Below are positions 31,334-32,957 of a stretch of 32,957 nucleotides of DNA, in pieces (positions within the stretch are counted from its first letter, which is position 1; every line of letters starts with the position of its first letter). Below the pieces are notes generated by a model, which worked only from the letters and a program-made list of their open reading frames with translations, was not told where the DNA came from and made no database searches. A program made the position numbers and the translations under genes. This DNA is from JBARRO01 sp049644265 (GTDB lineage Bacteria; Bacteroidota; Ignavibacteria; UBA10030). The DNA is taken from NCBI GenBank assembly GCA_049644265.1, contig JBARRO010000157.1:1-32957 (forward strand). The letters run 5' to 3'.

Positions 31334-31351
31334 TTTTGTGCCTTTTCGTGG
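31334..31351. repeat. Nonamer words before the bactofilin-like gene
   Basis: Two 9-base units, TTTTGTGCC and TTTTCGTGG, lie at 31334-31342 and 31343-31351 and match the words at 7824-7850. The rest of the divergent spacer (31159-31381) shows no other recognisable signal apart from AAGGTG at about 31371, a possible Shine-Dalgarno for 31382. Confidence 0.5.
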
Positions 31352-31381
31352 CCATGAATCGTCTGTGTGCAAGGTGACATT

Positions 31382-32957
31382 ATGAAAACTCTTACTGCGG
31401 TTCTCATGCTCCTGCTTCTTCCCGCATTGACCCTCAACGGTCAGTCAAAAAACCGCCAGACATCCGAATCCAAAGCAAGAAACGTTGGGGAAAGGATTGG
31501 GTCGGAGATCGAGCGATTTGTTGAGAAGATCACTAATGGACTTGAGGAAGACGGAGAGTTTTTTGATGACGATTCGCTCCCGTCAAAGACAAGACGCAGT
31601 CGCCGCAGCACCGATCTTGAATCGGATGTCAACACGTCGAGTTATACGGGAGACAAAGTGATTGAAGAATCGGAGGTCTTCAACGGGAACGTTGTGGTGA
31701 AAGGGGGAGACCTCACCGTCTATGGCAAGGTTGACGGTGATGTGATGGTGATTGGCGGAACGCTTTATGTGAAGGATGGGGGAAGAATCACGGGAAACGC
31801 CCGCGTGATCAACGGGACCATCGTCAAGGACGATGGCGGGGTTATTGAGGGGTATGAGGATAAGACCAGGACCTCCCAAACGGGGTATCGCCAGGATCGG
31901 GGAAGGTTCACGCGGTCCAACACGTCGTTTAACGTTCCATGGCTGAACGAGTCATCCAACCTCGACAACTTCCTCTTTCGGTACAATCGGGTTGAGGGAT
32001 TGTTCATGGGACTTGGAACGGAGAAGAAATTCTACTGGGACGGACGCAAGAGTTACAACACCTACGGCTCGGTCGGATACGGATTTAAATCGCATACGTG
32101 GCGGTATAACCTCGGGTTGTCGAGACAGTTTCCTCTCCGGACTTCGGAGGGACAGGAAATGCTGGAAATCGGAGTGGAGGGATACAGCCTGACGGACACG
32201 AAGGACCAATGGCTGATCGGTTTGCACGAGAACACGGCGGCAGCGCTGCTCATTCACGAAGATTTTAGGGATTACTTTGAGCGGAGAGGATACACGGCTC
32301 ACGTTGGCTATTACACGCAACAGGATGTGACGAACGCGGAACTCCGCGTTGACTATCTTGTCGACACGTACGATTCACTAAGCAACAAGGTGGAGTGGTC
32401 GTTGTTCGGAGGCGATAAAGTGTTCCGGAGCAATCCTGTGATCGACCCGGGCAACATGAGGAGCTTCATGGTGACGGCGGGGTTCAGCACGTATTCCAAA
32501 TCCACGCGCGGGCCTGTCGGGTGGACAATCTACGGTAACGCGGAATTCGCCCAGCACCAATTCGGCAGCCTCTTTGAATTCAATCGATACATCCTGGATA
32601 TCCGACGATACCAGCCGCTTGGAAGGAGCGACAATCTCAACCTCCGGGTGCGTGTTGGTACGGCCGATGGCAACCTGCCGATGCAAAAGTCGTTCGATCT
32701 GGGGGGAATTGGGACTTTGAATGCCCTACCGTTCAAAGATGAAAGAGAGAAAAACAGAATGATCCTCGGAAACGCCGAGTACATTGTGAACGGCAATTTC
32801 TTCGACGACCTTGATTTCTGGCCGAGCTGGCTGTTTGGCGCCTTTAATTTTCTGTTGATGGGAGACGCCGGGCTGGTGAGAACCGTTGAACCAAGGGTGT
32901 CAGCTGCGGAGGGATTTAAGAATATTACCTGGGGCGAATTCCGCCACGATATCGGAG
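31382..32957 (+). CDS. Exported bactofilin-like / outer-membrane beta-barrel protein (partial)
   Basis: The frame is open from ATG 31382 to the end of the window (525 codons; C-terminus missing). Residues 1-21 form a signal peptide. Residues about 25-85 are charged. Residues about 95-160 form a short right-handed-helix-like repeat (VFNGNVVVKGGDLTVYGKVDGDVMVIGGTLYVKDGG), as in bactofilin/polymer-forming proteins. From about 180 on, aromatic-rich alternating strands suggest an outer-membrane barrel, ending with FDLGGIGTLNALPF and MILGNAEYIV, similar to Omp85/BamA-type barrels. A role in envelope structure or assembly is inference. An AAGGTG Shine-Dalgarno lies ahead. Confidence 0.82.
   Translation, partial: MKTLTAVLMLLLLPALTLNGQSKNRQTSESKARNVGERIGSEIERFVEKITNGLEEDGEFFDDDSLPSKTRRSRRSTDLESDVNTSSYTGDKVIEESEVFNGNVVVKGGDLTVYGKVDGDVMVIGGTLYVKDGGRITGNARVINGTIVKDDGGVIEGYEDKTRTSQTGYRQDRGRFTRSNTSFNVPWLNESSNLDNFLFRYNRVEGLFMGLGTEKKFYWDGRKSYNTYGSVGYGFKSHTWRYNLGLSRQFPLRTSEGQEMLEIGVEGYSLTDTKDQWLIGLHENTAAALLIHEDFRDYFERRGYTAHVGYYTQQDVTNAELRVDYLVDTYDSLSNKVEWSLFGGDKVFRSNPVIDPGNMRSFMVTAGFSTYSKSTRGPVGWTIYGNAEFAQHQFGSLFEFNRYILDIRRYQPLGRSDNLNLRVRVGTADGNLPMQKSFDLGGIGTLNALPFKDEREKNRMILGNAEYIVNGNFFDDLDFWPSWLFGAFNFLLMGDAGLVRTVEPRVSAAEGFKNITWGEFRHDIG

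Overview
The window looks like chromosomal DNA of a free-living bacterium of moderate GC content (roughly 54% by eye), most likely from the Bacteroidota/Ignavibacteriota (FCB) side of the tree. That placement is inferred from gene content: a DUF5916 outer-membrane protein, a YCF48-like BNR lipoprotein, a bactofilin-like/beta-barrel protein, a CdaA-type diadenylate cyclase, PdxJ and a fused 2-oxoacid dehydrogenase E1. Several genes have clear Shine-Dalgarno sequences (rpsT, the DUF1259 gene, the 98-aa gene at 11101), which fits an Ignavibacteria-like lineage better than typical Bacteroidia. No rRNA, tRNA, CRISPR array, transposase or phage gene was seen.

Layout. 1-5100: end of a membrane protein, a TPR protein with a long Pro/Glu-rich linker, then on the minus strand rpsT, a CoA-pyrophosphatase-type Nudix hydrolase overlapping an O-methyltransferase, and a Cys/Met-metabolism PLP enzyme. 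5101-11000: a 4HBT thioesterase, a DUF5916 outer-membrane protein, an MFS transporter, a double-DUF1259 secreted protein and a His-rich outer-membrane protein. 11101-13750: a cytochrome c cluster (small NIPSNAP-like protein, triheme cytochrome, membrane-anchored monoheme cytochrome, 87-aa protein). 13750-18280: a frameshifted four-helix-bundle gene, a DUF423 membrane protein, an SDR oxidoreductase, an M19 dipeptidase and a D-threonine-aldolase-like enzyme. 18640-24900: a minus-strand block with DUF5752, TreT, a fused OtsA-OtsB and a fused E1 alpha/beta. This holds two separate trehalose routes in overlapping genes. 25113-32957: a CdaA cyclase fused to a YbbR-like tail, two small membrane/secreted proteins, the BNR lipoprotein, a Gfo/Idh/MocA oxidoreductase, a SirB1-like protein, PdxJ, and a truncated bactofilin-like/beta-barrel protein.

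The most unusual structure lies between the genes. Most longer spacers are filled with degenerate tandem words held in strict register: period 7 in most spacers (1546-1747, 3567-3677, 5509-5558, 10975-11040, 14573-14675, 14755-14859, 18292-18439, 28443-28470), period 8 (1523-1546, 4905-4953, 13387-13460), period 9 (2146-2171, 7824-7850, 15700-15755, 28233-28347, 29501-29536, 31334-31351) and period 6 (13754-13779, 14149-14190). The words change from spacer to spacer, and even within one array, while the period is kept. The arrays run right up to the genes and often contain their start or stop codons. The closest named precedent known to me is the short tandemly repeated (STRR) heptamers of heterocystous cyanobacteria. 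This multi-word, multi-period, gene-abutting form is the best candidate here for something undescribed.
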